Numbered from the stretch's first letter, positions 43,101 through 52,035 are shown. The stretch is 64,000 nucleotides of DNA from Bradyrhizobium cytisi (GCF_008123515.1 NZ_VSSR01000051.1:1-64000); one strand, 5' to 3'. A program made the numbers and translations. Notes: generated from the sequence alone by a model not told the origin.

Positions 43101-43134
43101 GGTGTGAAGCGGTTTTCCGATCAGATCATGCGCA
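43101..43134. repeat. Degraded TTTTCCGGAAAG-family repeat, copy 2
   Basis: GTGTGAAGCGGTTTTCCGAT and CAGATCATGCGC match the right half of the element at 23297-23341 with several changes. The left arm is missing. Confidence 0.55.
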
Positions 43135-43145
43135 AGCAATAAAAC

Positions 43146-43817
43146 CTACATCTCGCCGGTGATGAACGGATTGGTCATTCGCTCCTGGCCGATGCTCGAG
43201 CCGGCGCCGTGACCGCAGATGAAGCCGACGTCGTCGCCGAGCGGCAGCAGTTTTGTCATGATCGAGTTGATCAGCGTGGCGTGACTGCCGCCGGGCAGGT
43301 CGGTGCGCCCGACCGAGCCGGCGAACAGGACGTCGCCGACATGGGCAAAGCGCAGATTCCCGTTGAAGAACACCACGCTGCCGGGTGAATGGCCCGGGCA
43401 ATGCAAAATGTCGAACGTCAATCCGCCGATCGATACGTTGTCGCCCTCGTCGAGCCAGCGGTCCGGCTCGAAATTGCGCACCCCCGTCATGCCGAAGCGC
43501 GCTCCGCTCTCGACCACGTTGTCGAGCAGAAATTTGTCCGCGGCATGCGGGCCCTCGATCGGCACCCTCAGCGCATCGCGCAGCTCGGCCGCGCCGCCGA
43601 CATGGTCGATATGGCCATGGGTCAGCCAGATTTTCTCGACGGTGACGCCGATCTGCTTGATCGCCTCAAGGATCTTCGGCACGTCGCCGCCGGGGTCGAT
43701 CACCACGGCCTTCTTGCCGGGCTCGTCCCAGATGATGGTGCAGTTCTGCTCGAACAGTGTCACCGGGACGATGATCGCGCCGGCCTTGGATTGTTGGGTG
43801 TCATTTTGCTCGGTCAT
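43146..43817 (-). CDS. MBL-fold metallo-hydrolase (glyoxalase II-like)
   Basis: A 223-residue metallo-beta-lactamase-fold protein. The metal site is HGHIDH (H67, H69, D71, H72), followed by CPGHSPGS and later GHVGDVLF- and FICGHG-like ligands (AHVGDVLFAGSVGR and GFICGHGAGSS). The size fits the short glyoxalase II-like or persulfide-dioxygenase-like group rather than the full GloB, so the thioester substrate is unproven. ATG 43817 was chosen because an upstream frame to 43901 is Arg-rich and non-conserved. It is divergent from the alpha-glucosidase gene, 176 bases apart. Confidence 0.88.
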   Translation of the reverse strand: MTEQNDTQQSKAGAIIVPVTLFEQNCTIIWDEPGKKAVVIDPGGDVPKILEAIKQIGVTVEKIWLTHGHIDHVGGAAELRDALRVPIEGPHAADKFLLDNVVESGARFGMTGVRNFEPDRWLDEGDNVSIGGLTFDILHCPGHSPGSVVFFNGNLRFAHVGDVLFAGSVGRTDLPGGSHATLINSIMTKLLPLGDDVGFICGHGAGSSIGQERMTNPFITGEM

Positions 43818-43993
43818 GGGGCTCACAATGCCGATTTTTGCTGCGCCGCCAAGCAAAAATAGTCGCGAGCGGCGCCGGGGAACAGGTACGCCCGCCGTCA
43901 CACGGCCGTCCTAATTTGCGTGGCTGTTTGAACCGGGGCGTTGCTTCCGCGTTCTCTCGCGCGAGGCACAGATTTCCGGGTGGGTTTTCCGAC

Positions 43994-45616
43994 ATGGCGC
44001 AGGGCGGCGAGAACTGGTGGCGCGACGGCATCTTCTATCAGATCTATCCGCGCTCGTTTCAGGACGGTGACGGCGACGGCGTCGGGGATCTCGCCGGCAT
44101 TTTGCGGCGGCTGCCTTATGTGAAATCGCTCGGCGTCGACGCGATCTGGCTGTCGCCAATCTTCCCCTCGCCAATGGCCGATTTCGGCTATGACATCTCC
44201 GACTATACCGGCATCGATCCGCTGTTCGGCACGATGGCGGATTTCGATGCGCTGCTCGCGGCCGCGCATGACAATGGCCTGAAGCTGATCCTCGATCTCG
44301 TGCCGAACCACACCTCCGACCAGCATCCCTGGTTCATGGAAAGCCGCTCCTCGCGCGACAACCCGAAGCGAGACTGGTACATCTGGCGTGATCCGGCCCC
44401 CGATGGCAGCGTGCCGAACAACTGGCTGTCCGAGTTCGGCGGCAGCGCATGGCAAATCGATGCCGCGACCGGTCAATATTACTACCACGCCTTCCTCGCC
44501 CAGCAGCCGGACCTGAACTGGCGCAACCCGGAGGTCCGCGCCGCGATCTACGACGTGATGCGGTTCTGGCTGGAGAAGGGCGTCGACGGCTTTCGCGTCG
44601 ACGTGATCTGGCACCTGATCAAGGATTCCGAGTTTCGCGACAATCCGCCGAACCCGCATTATGTCGAGGGCCGGCCGCCGAACGAGAGTATCCTCACCCA
44701 ATATTCCACCGACCAGCCGGAGGTGTTCGACGTCATCGCCGAGATGCGGCGCGTCATCGATGCCTATCCGGCCCGCGTGCTGATCGGCGAGGTCTATCTG
44801 CCGCTGCATCGCCTCATGGCCTATTACGGCAACGACCTCACCGGCGCGCAGATGCCGTTCAATTTCGCGCTGCTCTCGACCTTCTGGAGCGCGCGCTCGA
44901 TCGAGAAGATCATCGACGACTACGAGAAGGCGCTGCCGACAGGCGCGTGGCCGAACTGGGTGCTCGGCAATCACGATCGCCCGCGCGTCGCCAGCCGGGT
45001 CGGGCCGGAGCAGGCCCGCGTCGCGGCCATGCTGCTCCTGACCTTGCGCGGCACGCCGACGCTCTATTACGGTGACGAGATCGGCATGCATCAGCTCGCG
45101 ATCGCGCCTGCGGATGTCCGCGATCCCTTCGAGAAGAACGTCCCCGGCATCGGGGTGGGCCGCGACGGCTGCCGCACGCCGATGCAGTGGGACTCTTCAG
45201 GCTTCGGGGGCTTCTCGGACGTCAAGCCGTGGCTGCCGCTGCCGGAGGATCATATCCGCGAGAACGCCGTCAATCTCGACGCCGACACGCGCTCGATCCT
45301 CAGCCTGTACAAGCGCCTGATCGCGTTGCGGAAGGCATGTCCGCCGCTGGTGTCAGGCGATTATCATCCGATCGCCGCGCAAGGCGATCTCCTGATCTAT
45401 CGCCGTGGGGCCGAGGGCAGGGCGGTCATCGTCGTGCTGAATCTCGGGCCTGAACCGATCGCGGTCACCACCAGCGCGATCCGATTCGGCAGCGAGATAT
45501 TGCTCTCGACATTTCTGGATCGCGAGGGGGAGCAGCTGGAAGGCGTGCTGGATCTGCGAGGGAATGAGGGCGTGGTGGTGGCGGCTAACGTCCACGCTTC
45601 TTCCCCCGTGTCGTAG
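43994..45616 (+). CDS. GH13 alpha-glucosidase / oligo-1,6-glucosidase
   Basis: Glycoside hydrolase family 13 enzyme of 540 residues that hydrolyses or transfers alpha-glucosyl groups. Conserved regions in order: DLVPNHTSDQHPWF (region I, about 101-114), GFRVDVIWH with nucleophile D203, IGEVYLP with acid/base E266, and LGNHDRPR with transition-state stabiliser D328. QIDAATGQYYYHAF is the usual alpha-glucosidase loop. No signal peptide, so it is cytoplasmic. The start ATG 43994 has a weak ribosome-binding site; the in-frame extension upstream to 43838 lies over the divergent promoter. Its 3' end overlaps the other GH13 gene on the opposite strand by 32 bases. Confidence 0.92.
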   Translation: MAQGGENWWRDGIFYQIYPRSFQDGDGDGVGDLAGILRRLPYVKSLGVDAIWLSPIFPSPMADFGYDISDYTGIDPLFGTMADFDALLAAAHDNGLKLILDLVPNHTSDQHPWFMESRSSRDNPKRDWYIWRDPAPDGSVPNNWLSEFGGSAWQIDAATGQYYYHAFLAQQPDLNWRNPEVRAAIYDVMRFWLEKGVDGFRVDVIWHLIKDSEFRDNPPNPHYVEGRPPNESILTQYSTDQPEVFDVIAEMRRVIDAYPARVLIGEVYLPLHRLMAYYGNDLTGAQMPFNFALLSTFWSARSIEKIIDDYEKALPTGAWPNWVLGNHDRPRVASRVGPEQARVAAMLLLTLRGTPTLYYGDEIGMHQLAIAPADVRDPFEKNVPGIGVGRDGCRTPMQWDSSGFGGFSDVKPWLPLPEDHIRENAVNLDADTRSILSLYKRLIALRKACPPLVSGDYHPIAAQGDLLIYRRGAEGRAVIVVLNLGPEPIAVTTSAIRFGSEILLSTFLDREGEQLEGVLDLRGNEGVVVAANVHASSPVS

Positions 45617-47285
45617 TCCCGTCGATATCACTCCGCTTCAGCAGATAATCCAGCCCGCCGACCCGGTACCAGCGATAGCCATAGGGCTCGAGCACGACGC
45701 GATGCTGGCCGCGCTTGTCGGCGTGGCTGTGGTCCTCCGCGAGCAGATTGATCAGGTGCTCGCCGGCATCATCAGGCAGCCCTGCCGAAAACGCCGTCTC
45801 ACGCGGCTTCTCGTCGAGGTTATGCACGAACAGCACCGAATTGTTGCGCCAGTCATAGCGCATGATGAAGACGGCGGGATCGCGCGTCGCGATGATCGCA
45901 AAGTCGCCCCAACCGATCTCCGGCACCTCCTTGCGCATGCGGACGATGCGCTCGGTCCAGTTCAGCATCGAATTCGGATCGCGCCGCTGTTTGGCGACGT
46001 TGACGTGCTCGTAGCCGTAAGGACCCTTGTCGATGACGGGATTCGCCGGCTTGTCGCTCTTGGTGAAGCCGCCCTGCGGCTCGGTCGACCATTGCATCGG
46101 CGTCCGCGCGCATTTGCGCTCGGGCAGCGCCAGATTGTCGCCCATCGCGATCTCGTCGCCATAGCGGATCACGGGAGTTCCCGGCAGCGTACACATCAGG
46201 CTGTAGGCAAGCTCCAGCCGCCTGCGGTCGCCGCCCAGCATCGGCGCAAGCCGTCGCCGAATGCCGCGATCGTAAAGCTGCATGTCCTTGTCGGGGCCGA
46301 ACGATTTGAACACGGTGTCGCGCTGCGCCTTGGTCAGCCGTCCCAGGTCCAGCTCGTCGTGATTGCGCAGGAACAGGCCCCATTGCGCCGAAGCCGGCCG
46401 CGACTTCGTCGCTTTCAGCGCCTCGGCCAGCGGTCGCGAGTCGCCGGAAGCTAGCGCATAGAACAGATGCTGGTTGACGTGAAAATTGAACATCATGTGC
46501 ATGCGGTCGGCATCCTTGCCGAAATACTCCATGTCCGTTTCCGGCAGCACATTGGCTTCGGCCAGGATGATGGCGTCGCCTTCCCGCCATTGCAGGAATT
46601 CGCGGTAAGCGCGCAGCATGTCGTATTGCTCGACCGGCTTGGTCACCTTCGCGCCCTTGGTGGCGATCACGAAAGGCACGGCGTCCATGCGAAAGCCGGA
46701 GACGCCGAGCTGGATCCAGAAGCCCATGATCTTCAGGATCTCCGCCTGCACGTGCGGGTTCGAGGTGTTGAGATCGGGCTGGAAATCGTAGAAGCGGTGG
46801 AAGAACCAGGCGCCGGCGTCCTTGTCGCGCGTCCAGGTCGATTTCTGAACGCCGGGAAACACCATGCCCTTGTTGGCATTGGCCGGCCTCTTGTCGGACC
46901 AGACATACCAGTCGCGATAGGGCGAACTCTTGTCGCGCCGCGCCTCCTTGAACCAGTGATGCTGGTCGGAGGTGTGGTTGACGACGAGATCGATGATGAT
47001 TCGGATGCCGCGCTGCTTGCAGCCATGGGCAAACTCGACGAAATCGCCGAGCGTGCCGTAGCGGGAATCGACGCTGTAATAGTCGGCGATGTCGTAACCG
47101 TCATCGCGGCCCGGCGAAGTCTGGAACGGCATCAGCCAGATCGTGGTGATGCCGAGCCCGTGCAGATAATCGAGCCGCCGTAACAGCCCCTTGAAATCGC
47201 CGACGCCGTCGCCGTCGGCATCCATATAGGTGCCGACGGACAGGCAATAGATGATGGCGTTCTTGTACCAGAGATCGTCGATCAT
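45585..47285 (-). CDS. GH13 alpha-amylase family protein, trehalose synthase-like
   Basis: A second GH13 enzyme, 566 residues. MIDDLWYKNAIIYCLSVGTY opens as in trehalose synthases (maltose to trehalose isomerisation). Conserved regions: DLVVNHTSDQHHWF (99-112), GFRMDAVPF with D201, ILAEANVLP with E243 and LRNHDELDL with D310. RYGDEIAMGDNL and RTPMQWS are also present. There is no C-terminal maltokinase domain. Trehalose-synthase, or a related alpha-glucan role, is inferred from similarity. Tail-to-tail with the alpha-glucosidase gene; the last 32 bases overlap. GAAGAGG precedes ATG 47285. Confidence 0.88.
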   Translation of the reverse strand: MIDDLWYKNAIIYCLSVGTYMDADGDGVGDFKGLLRRLDYLHGLGITTIWLMPFQTSPGRDDGYDIADYYSVDSRYGTLGDFVEFAHGCKQRGIRIIIDLVVNHTSDQHHWFKEARRDKSSPYRDWYVWSDKRPANANKGMVFPGVQKSTWTRDKDAGAWFFHRFYDFQPDLNTSNPHVQAEILKIMGFWIQLGVSGFRMDAVPFVIATKGAKVTKPVEQYDMLRAYREFLQWREGDAIILAEANVLPETDMEYFGKDADRMHMMFNFHVNQHLFYALASGDSRPLAEALKATKSRPASAQWGLFLRNHDELDLGRLTKAQRDTVFKSFGPDKDMQLYDRGIRRRLAPMLGGDRRRLELAYSLMCTLPGTPVIRYGDEIAMGDNLALPERKCARTPMQWSTEPQGGFTKSDKPANPVIDKGPYGYEHVNVAKQRRDPNSMLNWTERIVRMRKEVPEIGWGDFAIIATRDPAVFIMRYDWRNNSVLFVHNLDEKPRETAFSAGLPDDAGEHLINLLAEDHSHADKRGQHRVVLEPYGYRWYRVGGLDYLLKRSDIDGTTTRGKKRGR

Positions 47286-47363
47286 ATCGGGCCAGCCTCT
47301 TCGGTCCGCCCGCGACCGTCGGCGGCTGCGTGATAAGTGCGAGGGGGAGGGGAGGTTCCGCGC

Positions 47364-47411
47364 CTCGGTGTCGTGCCGGCGAAGGCCGGCCTTCGCCGGG
47401 ACGACACCGAG
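47364..47411. repeat. Perfect-like hairpin, CTCGGTGTCGTGCCGGCGAA family
   Basis: CTCGGTGTCGTGCCGGCGAA GGC (47364-47386) pairs with CGGCCTTCGCCGGGACGACA CCGAG (47387-47411). A long palindrome between the trehalose-synthase-like gene start and mmcB. Confidence 0.75.
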
Positions 47412-47434
47412 AATGGAATCGGCTACACTCCCCC

Positions 47435-47923
47435 ATGGACAACGCCCGCAACATCGCCCTCGTGCCGCCGCCGGACCGCCGTCAATCCGAGACGGCGCTC
47501 GCGATCGCGCGCGGCACGGCGCGGCTGTTACGCTCGCTTGGGTTCACTTGCATCAGCGAGTTACCGCTGCCGTCGGGCCGGCGCGCTGATCTCGTGGCGC
47601 TGAACGAGCGCGGCGAGATCTGGATCGTCGAGATCAAATCGTCGGTGGAAGATCTGCGTGCCGATCAGAAATGGCACGAATACCGCGCCCATTGCGACCG
47701 GCTGTTCTTCGCCTTCACGCAGGACCTGCCGTGCGAGATTTTCCCCGAAGGCACCGGCCTGATCATCGCCGACGCCTATGGCGCGCACATGCATTGCGAA
47801 GCGCCCGAGCACAAGATCGCAGCCGCCACGCGCAAGCAGATGACGGTGCGGTTTGGCATGGCGGCCGGCTTGCGGATCAACCGCCTGGTCGATCCGCAGG
47901 GGCATGCGGATTTCTGGGAGTAG
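47435..47923 (+). CDS. mmcB: MmcB family DNA repair protein
   Basis: A 162-residue PD-(D/E)xK-fold nuclease-like protein. The active-site set appears intact: E42 (SELPLPSGRRADLVAL), D52 and E66-x-K68 (WIVEIKSS), followed by the restriction-like core EDLRADQKWHEYRAHCDRLF. In Caulobacter the homologue acts in repair of mitomycin C damage. No Shine-Dalgarno sequence is visible upstream of ATG 47435, and I saw no SOS box (GTTC-N7-GTTC). It is followed by two palindromic repeats and then regR on the opposite strand. Confidence 0.85.
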   Translation: MDNARNIALVPPPDRRQSETALAIARGTARLLRSLGFTCISELPLPSGRRADLVALNERGEIWIVEIKSSVEDLRADQKWHEYRAHCDRLFFAFTQDLPCEIFPEGTGLIIADAYGAHMHCEAPEHKIAAATRKQMTVRFGMAAGLRINRLVDPQGHADFWE

Positions 47924-47930
47924 AATGGTC

Positions 47931-48064
47931 TCGTGTCCCGGACAAGCTGCAACGCCGCTTGGCGTTGCGGCGCAGATCCGGGACCCATATGTGGTTCAAG
48001 CTGAGGTATGGGCCCCGGCTCTGCAGCGCACCACTTCGTGCTGCGCAGCGTCCGGGGCACGACT
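47931..48064. repeat. Inverted repeat of the GTCCCGGACAAGC family
   Basis: CGTGTCCCGGACAAGCTGCA at the left and GTCCGGGGCACGAC at the right (47931-48064), with inner GATCCGGGACCCAT/ATGGGCCCCGG. Related to the element at 42854-43017. It lies between mmcB and regR. Confidence 0.75.
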
Positions 48065-48067
48065 GCC

Positions 48068-48164
48068 GTAGGGTGGGCAAAGCGAAGCGTGCCCACCATT
48101 CAAGCCAATCAAGATTGAAGTAGAGATGGTGGGCACGGCGCTTTGCGCCTTTGCCCACCCTACG
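48068..48164. repeat. Inverted repeat of the GTAGGGTGGGCAAAG family, copy 2
   Basis: GTAGGGTGGGCAAAGCGAAG and CGTGCCCACC at the left are complementary to GGTGGGCACG and CTTTGCCCACCCTAC at the right. Same element as 36902-36998. It ends six bases before the regR stop codon. Confidence 0.8.
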
Positions 48165-48169
48165 AGACG

Positions 48170-48724
48170 TCAGCGCGGGGCGCGCTTGGCCAGAATCCGC
48201 TGCAGCGTCCGCCGGTGCATGTTGAGCCTCCGCGCCGTCTCCGAGACGTTGCGGTTGCACATTTCGTAGATGCGCTGGATGTGCTCCCAGCGCACGCGGT
48301 CGGCCGACATCGGGTTCGCCGGCAACTCGGATTTGTCCGCGCTGGTCGAGAGCAATGCAGCGGCGACGTCGTCGGCATCCGCGGGCTTCGAGAGATAATC
48401 GATCGCGCCCATCTTCACCGCGGTGACGGCGGTGGCGATGTTGCCATAGCCGGTCAGCACGATGGCGCGGGCTTCGGGGCGCTTCTTCTTCAGCGCGGAG
48501 ACAACGTCGAGACCGTTGCCGTCACCGAGGCGAAGATCGACGACGGCGAAGGCCGGTGCGGACTTGCCGATCTGCGCGAGACCATCGGAGACCGTGTCGC
48601 ATGACGTCACCGCAAAGCCGCGTGTCTCCATGGCGCGCGACAGGCGCTCCAGGAACGGCTTGTCGTCCTCCACGATGAGAAGCGAGCGGTCGGCCTGTTC
48701 GTTCAGTTCGGCGATGGCGTTCAA
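48170..48724 (-). CDS. regR: Response regulator RegR (ActR/RegA family)
   Basis: Partner of RegS; in Bradyrhizobium it activates fixR-nifA and other redox-controlled genes. The 184-residue protein has a receiver domain with acidic pocket EDD (19-21), phospho-acceptor D63 (VVDLRLGD) and K-containing SKPAD, then the Pro-rich linker PANPMSAD and a Fis-type HTH NVSETARRLNMHRRTLQRIL. I chose TTG 48724 because GAGAGGA lies eight bases upstream and the family begins (M)xAIAELN. A GTG at 48748 in the same frame is the only alternative. D63 matches the known B. japonicum protein. Confidence 0.93.
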   Translation of the reverse strand: MNAIAELNEQADRSLLIVEDDKPFLERLSRAMETRGFAVTSCDTVSDGLAQIGKSAPAFAVVDLRLGDGNGLDVVSALKKKRPEARAIVLTGYGNIATAVTAVKMGAIDYLSKPADADDVAAALLSTSADKSELPANPMSADRVRWEHIQRIYEMCNRNVSETARRLNMHRRTLQRILAKRAPR

Positions 48725-48841
48725 GGTTATGTCCTCTCTCCTGCGCACCTACATATGGCCTCGCAATCGGGCGGTGCCAAGGCCCACAATACGAGGCCGC
48801 CAATAGTCGATCGGCCCTTACGTGCGACGCAAGGTCGCGCC

Positions 48842-50152
48842 CTATCCTATTGTTTCCTCGAAGCTCTCGATAGTCTCAAAACGTTCCCGCGGCCACGCGA
48901 TCTGCACCACTGCACCGTGGTCCGGGAAGATCCGATTGGTAAACGAGACCTTGGCACCGGTGCGCTCAAGCAGCGTGCGGGCGATGAACACGCCGAGCCC
49001 CAGCCCGCCGCCGGCATCCTGGGTGCGCCGCCGCGACAAATAAGGCTCGCCGATCCGGTTCATGAGATCGGGCGGAATGCCGGGGCCGTCGTCGGAGATC
49101 ACGATCTCGATGGTCTCATTGTTCCACCACGCGTTCACCTCCACGGTGGAGTTGGCGAAATCGACCGCGTTCTCGATGATGTTGCCGACGCCATAGAGCA
49201 CCGCCGGATTGCGCGATCCGACCGGCTCGGCTGCAGCCGCCACTGCGATCCGCACCTTGATGTCGATGCCGAAATCGCGGTGCGGTGCCACCACCTCTTC
49301 GATCAGTTCCGACAGCTTCATGCGGTCGAACGGTGCGCCGGTGGAGGAGAGCTGGGTGATTTTGCTCAGAATGTCGCGGCAGCGTTGCGTCTGCTCGCGC
49401 AGTGTTTTCAGATCGGCGGCAAAGACCGGGTCCGTCACGGTCTTTTCCAGTTCGCGCGAGATCAGGAAGATGGTCGCAAGCGGCGTGCCGAGCTCGTGCG
49501 CGGCGGCCGCGGCCAATCCGTCGAGCTGGGTCAGATGCTGCTCGTGCGTCAGCACCAGCTCGGTCGCGGCGAGGGCGTCGGCGAGCTTGCGCGCCTCCTC
49601 GGTGACCTGAAACGAGTAGAGGCTGGTGACGCCGATCGCGAGCACGATCGAAAGCCAGACGCCGAACAGATAGATCGGCGGCAGCACCACGGGATCCTCG
49701 GAGTCCCATGGCAGCGGGAAATGAAAGAAGAACAGGATCGAGGCACACGCCACGGCCAGCAGGCCGAGAGCGAAAGTGAGCCGTGCTGGCAGCGCTGTGG
49801 CAGAAATCAGGACCGGTGCGAGAAACAGGAACGAGAACGGGTTCTGCAATCCGCCGGTGAAGAACAGCAATCCTGCCAGTTCCACGATGTTCAATGCCAA
49901 TAGCCCGGCCGCGTGAAGCGGCTTCAGCCGCTGCATCGGGTTGGCCACGGTTTGCAGAGCCAGATTGAGCGCAGCCGACAGGGCGATGATGCTGACGCAG
50001 GGCACAATGGCGACATCGAACTCCAGCCCCTGCGCCACGACGAAGATTGCAGCGAGCTGGCCCAGCACGGCGAGCCAGCGCAGCCGCAGGATGGTGTCCA
50101 GGCGGATGTGTCGTTGCGAAGGGCGGAAGTCGGAAGCGGCGGTCTCGGTCAT
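48842..50152 (-). CDS. regS: Sensor histidine kinase RegS (RegB/PrrB/ActS family)
   Basis: Membrane-bound redox sensor, 436 residues, that phosphorylates RegR. Six hydrophobic segments span about 25-180. The quinone-sensing loop GGLQNPFSF (100-108) keeps the RegB-family GGxxNPF motif. The H-box AAAAHELGTPL carries H219, as in B. japonicum RegS. C258 (TQRCRDIL) lies where RegB has its redox-active cysteine. The ATPase motifs NIIENAVDFA, DDGPGIP and GGGLGLGVFIA are intact. The gap to regR is 117 bases, so both are probably co-transcribed. Divergent from the ABC exporter operon, with three tandem 16-base repeats in the gap. Confidence 0.94.
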   Translation of the reverse strand: MTETAASDFRPSQRHIRLDTILRLRWLAVLGQLAAIFVVAQGLEFDVAIVPCVSIIALSAALNLALQTVANPMQRLKPLHAAGLLALNIVELAGLLFFTGGLQNPFSFLFLAPVLISATALPARLTFALGLLAVACASILFFFHFPLPWDSEDPVVLPPIYLFGVWLSIVLAIGVTSLYSFQVTEEARKLADALAATELVLTHEQHLTQLDGLAAAAAHELGTPLATIFLISRELEKTVTDPVFAADLKTLREQTQRCRDILSKITQLSSTGAPFDRMKLSELIEEVVAPHRDFGIDIKVRIAVAAAAEPVGSRNPAVLYGVGNIIENAVDFANSTVEVNAWWNNETIEIVISDDGPGIPPDLMNRIGEPYLSRRRTQDAGGGLGLGVFIARTLLERTGAKVSFTNRIFPDHGAVVQIAWPRERFETIESFEETIG

Positions 50153-50214
50153 GACAGGCCAATCTAGCGGTGCGCGTGTCCGATCACAAACACGCTGGCC
50201 CACTGATTCCAACG

Positions 50215-50262
50215 AGTTACAAGCCTTCGGAGCTACAAGCCTTCGGAGTTACAGGCCTTGCA
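50215..50262. repeat. Three tandem 16-base repeats
   Basis: AGTTACAAGCCTTCGG (50215-50230), AGCTACAAGCCTTCGG (50231-50246) and AGTTACAGGCCTTGCA (50247-50262). The first two differ by one base; the third has diverged. They lie in the divergent regS/ABC-exporter promoter region and could be tandem regulator sites or slippage copies. Confidence 0.65.
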
Positions 50263-50296
50263 CTCCACCGCGCAATGGCGGAAGAACGCCTTTAGC

Positions 50297-51100
50297 ATGA
50301 CTGAGAACTCGAAGGCTTCAAGTCGGCCGACTGTCGCGGATGGCACTTTGTCCGCGGCCATCGAGGTCGATCGCCTCGTCAAGCTCTACAAGCAGACCTG
50401 CGCGGTGGACGGCATCTCCTTTACACTTCCCCGCGGCAGCATCACCGGGCTTCTGGGCGGCAACGGCGCCGGCAAGACCACCACCATCGCGATGATCATG
50501 GGGCTGGTGCTGCCGACCTCCGGCCGTGTCCGCGTGCTCGGGCACCGGATGCCGGAGCAAAGCGCCGAGGTGCTTGGGCGGATGAACTTCGAAAGCCCCT
50601 ATGTCGACATGCCGATGCGGCTCACGGTGCGGCAGAACCTCACTATTTTCGGCAAGCTCTATGCGGTCGAAAACCTCGCCGACCGAATCGCGAGGCTGGC
50701 CGACGAGCTCGATCTCAACGACTTCATCGACCGCGCCAACGGCAAGCTCTCGGCCGGGCAGAAGACCCGCGTCGCGCTGGCGAAGGCGCTGATCAACCAG
50801 CCCGAGCTGTTGCTGCTGGACGAGCCGACCGCCTCGCTCGACCCTGACACGGCCGACTGGGTGCGGGCGCATCTGGAGCGCTATCGCAACGAAAACAACG
50901 CCACCATCCTGCTGGCGTCACACAACATGCTCGAGGTCGAGCGGCTTTGCGACCGCGTCATCATCATGAAGCGTGGCCGCGTCGAGGACGACGACACGCC
51001 CGACGCCATCATGGCCCGCTACAATCGCACCACGCTGGAGGAGGTGTTCCTGGATGTCGCGCGCGGGCGGACCAATGGGGCGAAGGAGGAGGCAAGATGA
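50297..51100 (+). CDS. ABC-2 type transporter ATP-binding protein
   Basis: ATPase of an export-type ABC transporter, 267 residues. Walker A is GGNGAGKTT (54-62), the signature is LSAGQ (151-155) and Walker B ends LLLLDEP with D175 and E176; SHNMLEV carries the H-loop His. The family (NatA/CcmA/DrrA-like) powers export of drugs, polysaccharides or lipids. The start at 50297 opens MTENSKASS; an earlier start at 50258 has no support. The stop overlaps the start of the permease (ATGA). Confidence 0.9.
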   Translation: MTENSKASSRPTVADGTLSAAIEVDRLVKLYKQTCAVDGISFTLPRGSITGLLGGNGAGKTTTIAMIMGLVLPTSGRVRVLGHRMPEQSAEVLGRMNFESPYVDMPMRLTVRQNLTIFGKLYAVENLADRIARLADELDLNDFIDRANGKLSAGQKTRVALAKALINQPELLLLDEPTASLDPDTADWVRAHLERYRNENNATILLASHNMLEVERLCDRVIIMKRGRVEDDDTPDAIMARYNRTTLEEVFLDVARGRTNGAKEEAR

Positions 51101-51915
51101 GCGAGCTTTCCCTGCACCGCGGCATTTCCGTCCAGCGCATCGGCGCGATGATCCTGCGCTACTGGTATCTGTTGATGTCGTCCTGGCCGCGGTTGCTCGA
51201 GCTGCTGTACTGGCCGGCGCTGCAGATCATCACCTGGGGCTTTCTTCAGCTCTATATCGCGCAGAACGCCAATTTCTTCGCGCGCGCCGGCGGCACGCTG
51301 ATCGGCGCCGTCATCCTCTGGGACATCCTGTTCCGCGGCCAGCTCGGCTTCTCCATCTCCTTCCTGGAGGAAATGTGGGCGCGCAACCTCGGCAACCTCA
51401 TGATGAGCCCGCTGAAGCCGATCGAGTTTCTGCTCTCGCTGATGGTGATGAGCCTGATCCGGCTGGCGATCGGCGTCATCCCGATGACGCTGCTCGCGAT
51501 TGCGTTCTTTCACTTCAATGTCTACAGCCTCGGCCTGCCGCTGATCGCCTTCTTCTGCAATCTGATCTTCACCAGCTGGTCGGTCGGCATCTTTGTCTCG
51601 GGTCTGGTGCTGCGGAACGGCCTTGGCGCCGAGAGCATCGTCTGGACCTTGATGTTCGCGATCATGCCGCTCGCCTGCATCTATTATCCGGTCAGCGTGC
51701 TGCCCGCCTGGCTGCAAACCATCGCCTGGTCGCTGCCGCCGACCTACGTGTTCGAGGGGATGCGCGCGTTGCTGATCGAGCAAACGTTCCGGGCCGATTT
51801 GATGCTGGATGCGTTAGCCATCAATGCTGCGCTTCTGATGGCTTCTTTTGGGGCATTCCTTGCCCTTTTGCGCAGCGCCAGGAAGCACGGCTCGCTGCTC
51901 GCGGGCGGCGAATAA
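51097..51915 (+). CDS. ABC-2 type transporter permease
   Basis: Membrane partner of the preceding ATPase, 272 residues with six hydrophobic segments (about 25-50, 63-82, 118-142, 145-165, 178-197 and 235-258). WGFLQLYIAQ and FSISFLEEMWARNLGNLMMS are typical of the family; the last is the coupling region. GAAGGAGGAGGCAAG precedes the ATG. The pair forms an exporter of unknown substrate. Confidence 0.88.
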   Translation: MSELSLHRGISVQRIGAMILRYWYLLMSSWPRLLELLYWPALQIITWGFLQLYIAQNANFFARAGGTLIGAVILWDILFRGQLGFSISFLEEMWARNLGNLMMSPLKPIEFLLSLMVMSLIRLAIGVIPMTLLAIAFFHFNVYSLGLPLIAFFCNLIFTSWSVGIFVSGLVLRNGLGAESIVWTLMFAIMPLACIYYPVSVLPAWLQTIAWSLPPTYVFEGMRALLIEQTFRADLMLDALAINAALLMASFGAFLALLRSARKHGSLLAGGE

Positions 51916-52035
51916 CTCACTTTCCCGTGGATTCAGGCTGAATTAATCGTCTGCGCCACGTAGATGTACGGAACCATGCATTGACGCAATATTACGCATT
52001 CGGCAGTATGTTGCGATGCGAAGAAGGATTTGACC

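Noticed and set aside
48125..48155. Sigma-54-like sequence (TGGGCACG...TTTGC)
   Set aside because: It is part of a dispersed palindromic repeat and lies downstream of the genes on both sides, not at a promoter.
50215..50262. Possible CRISPR array
   Set aside because: The three 16-base units are directly abutting with no spacers, and no cas genes are present.
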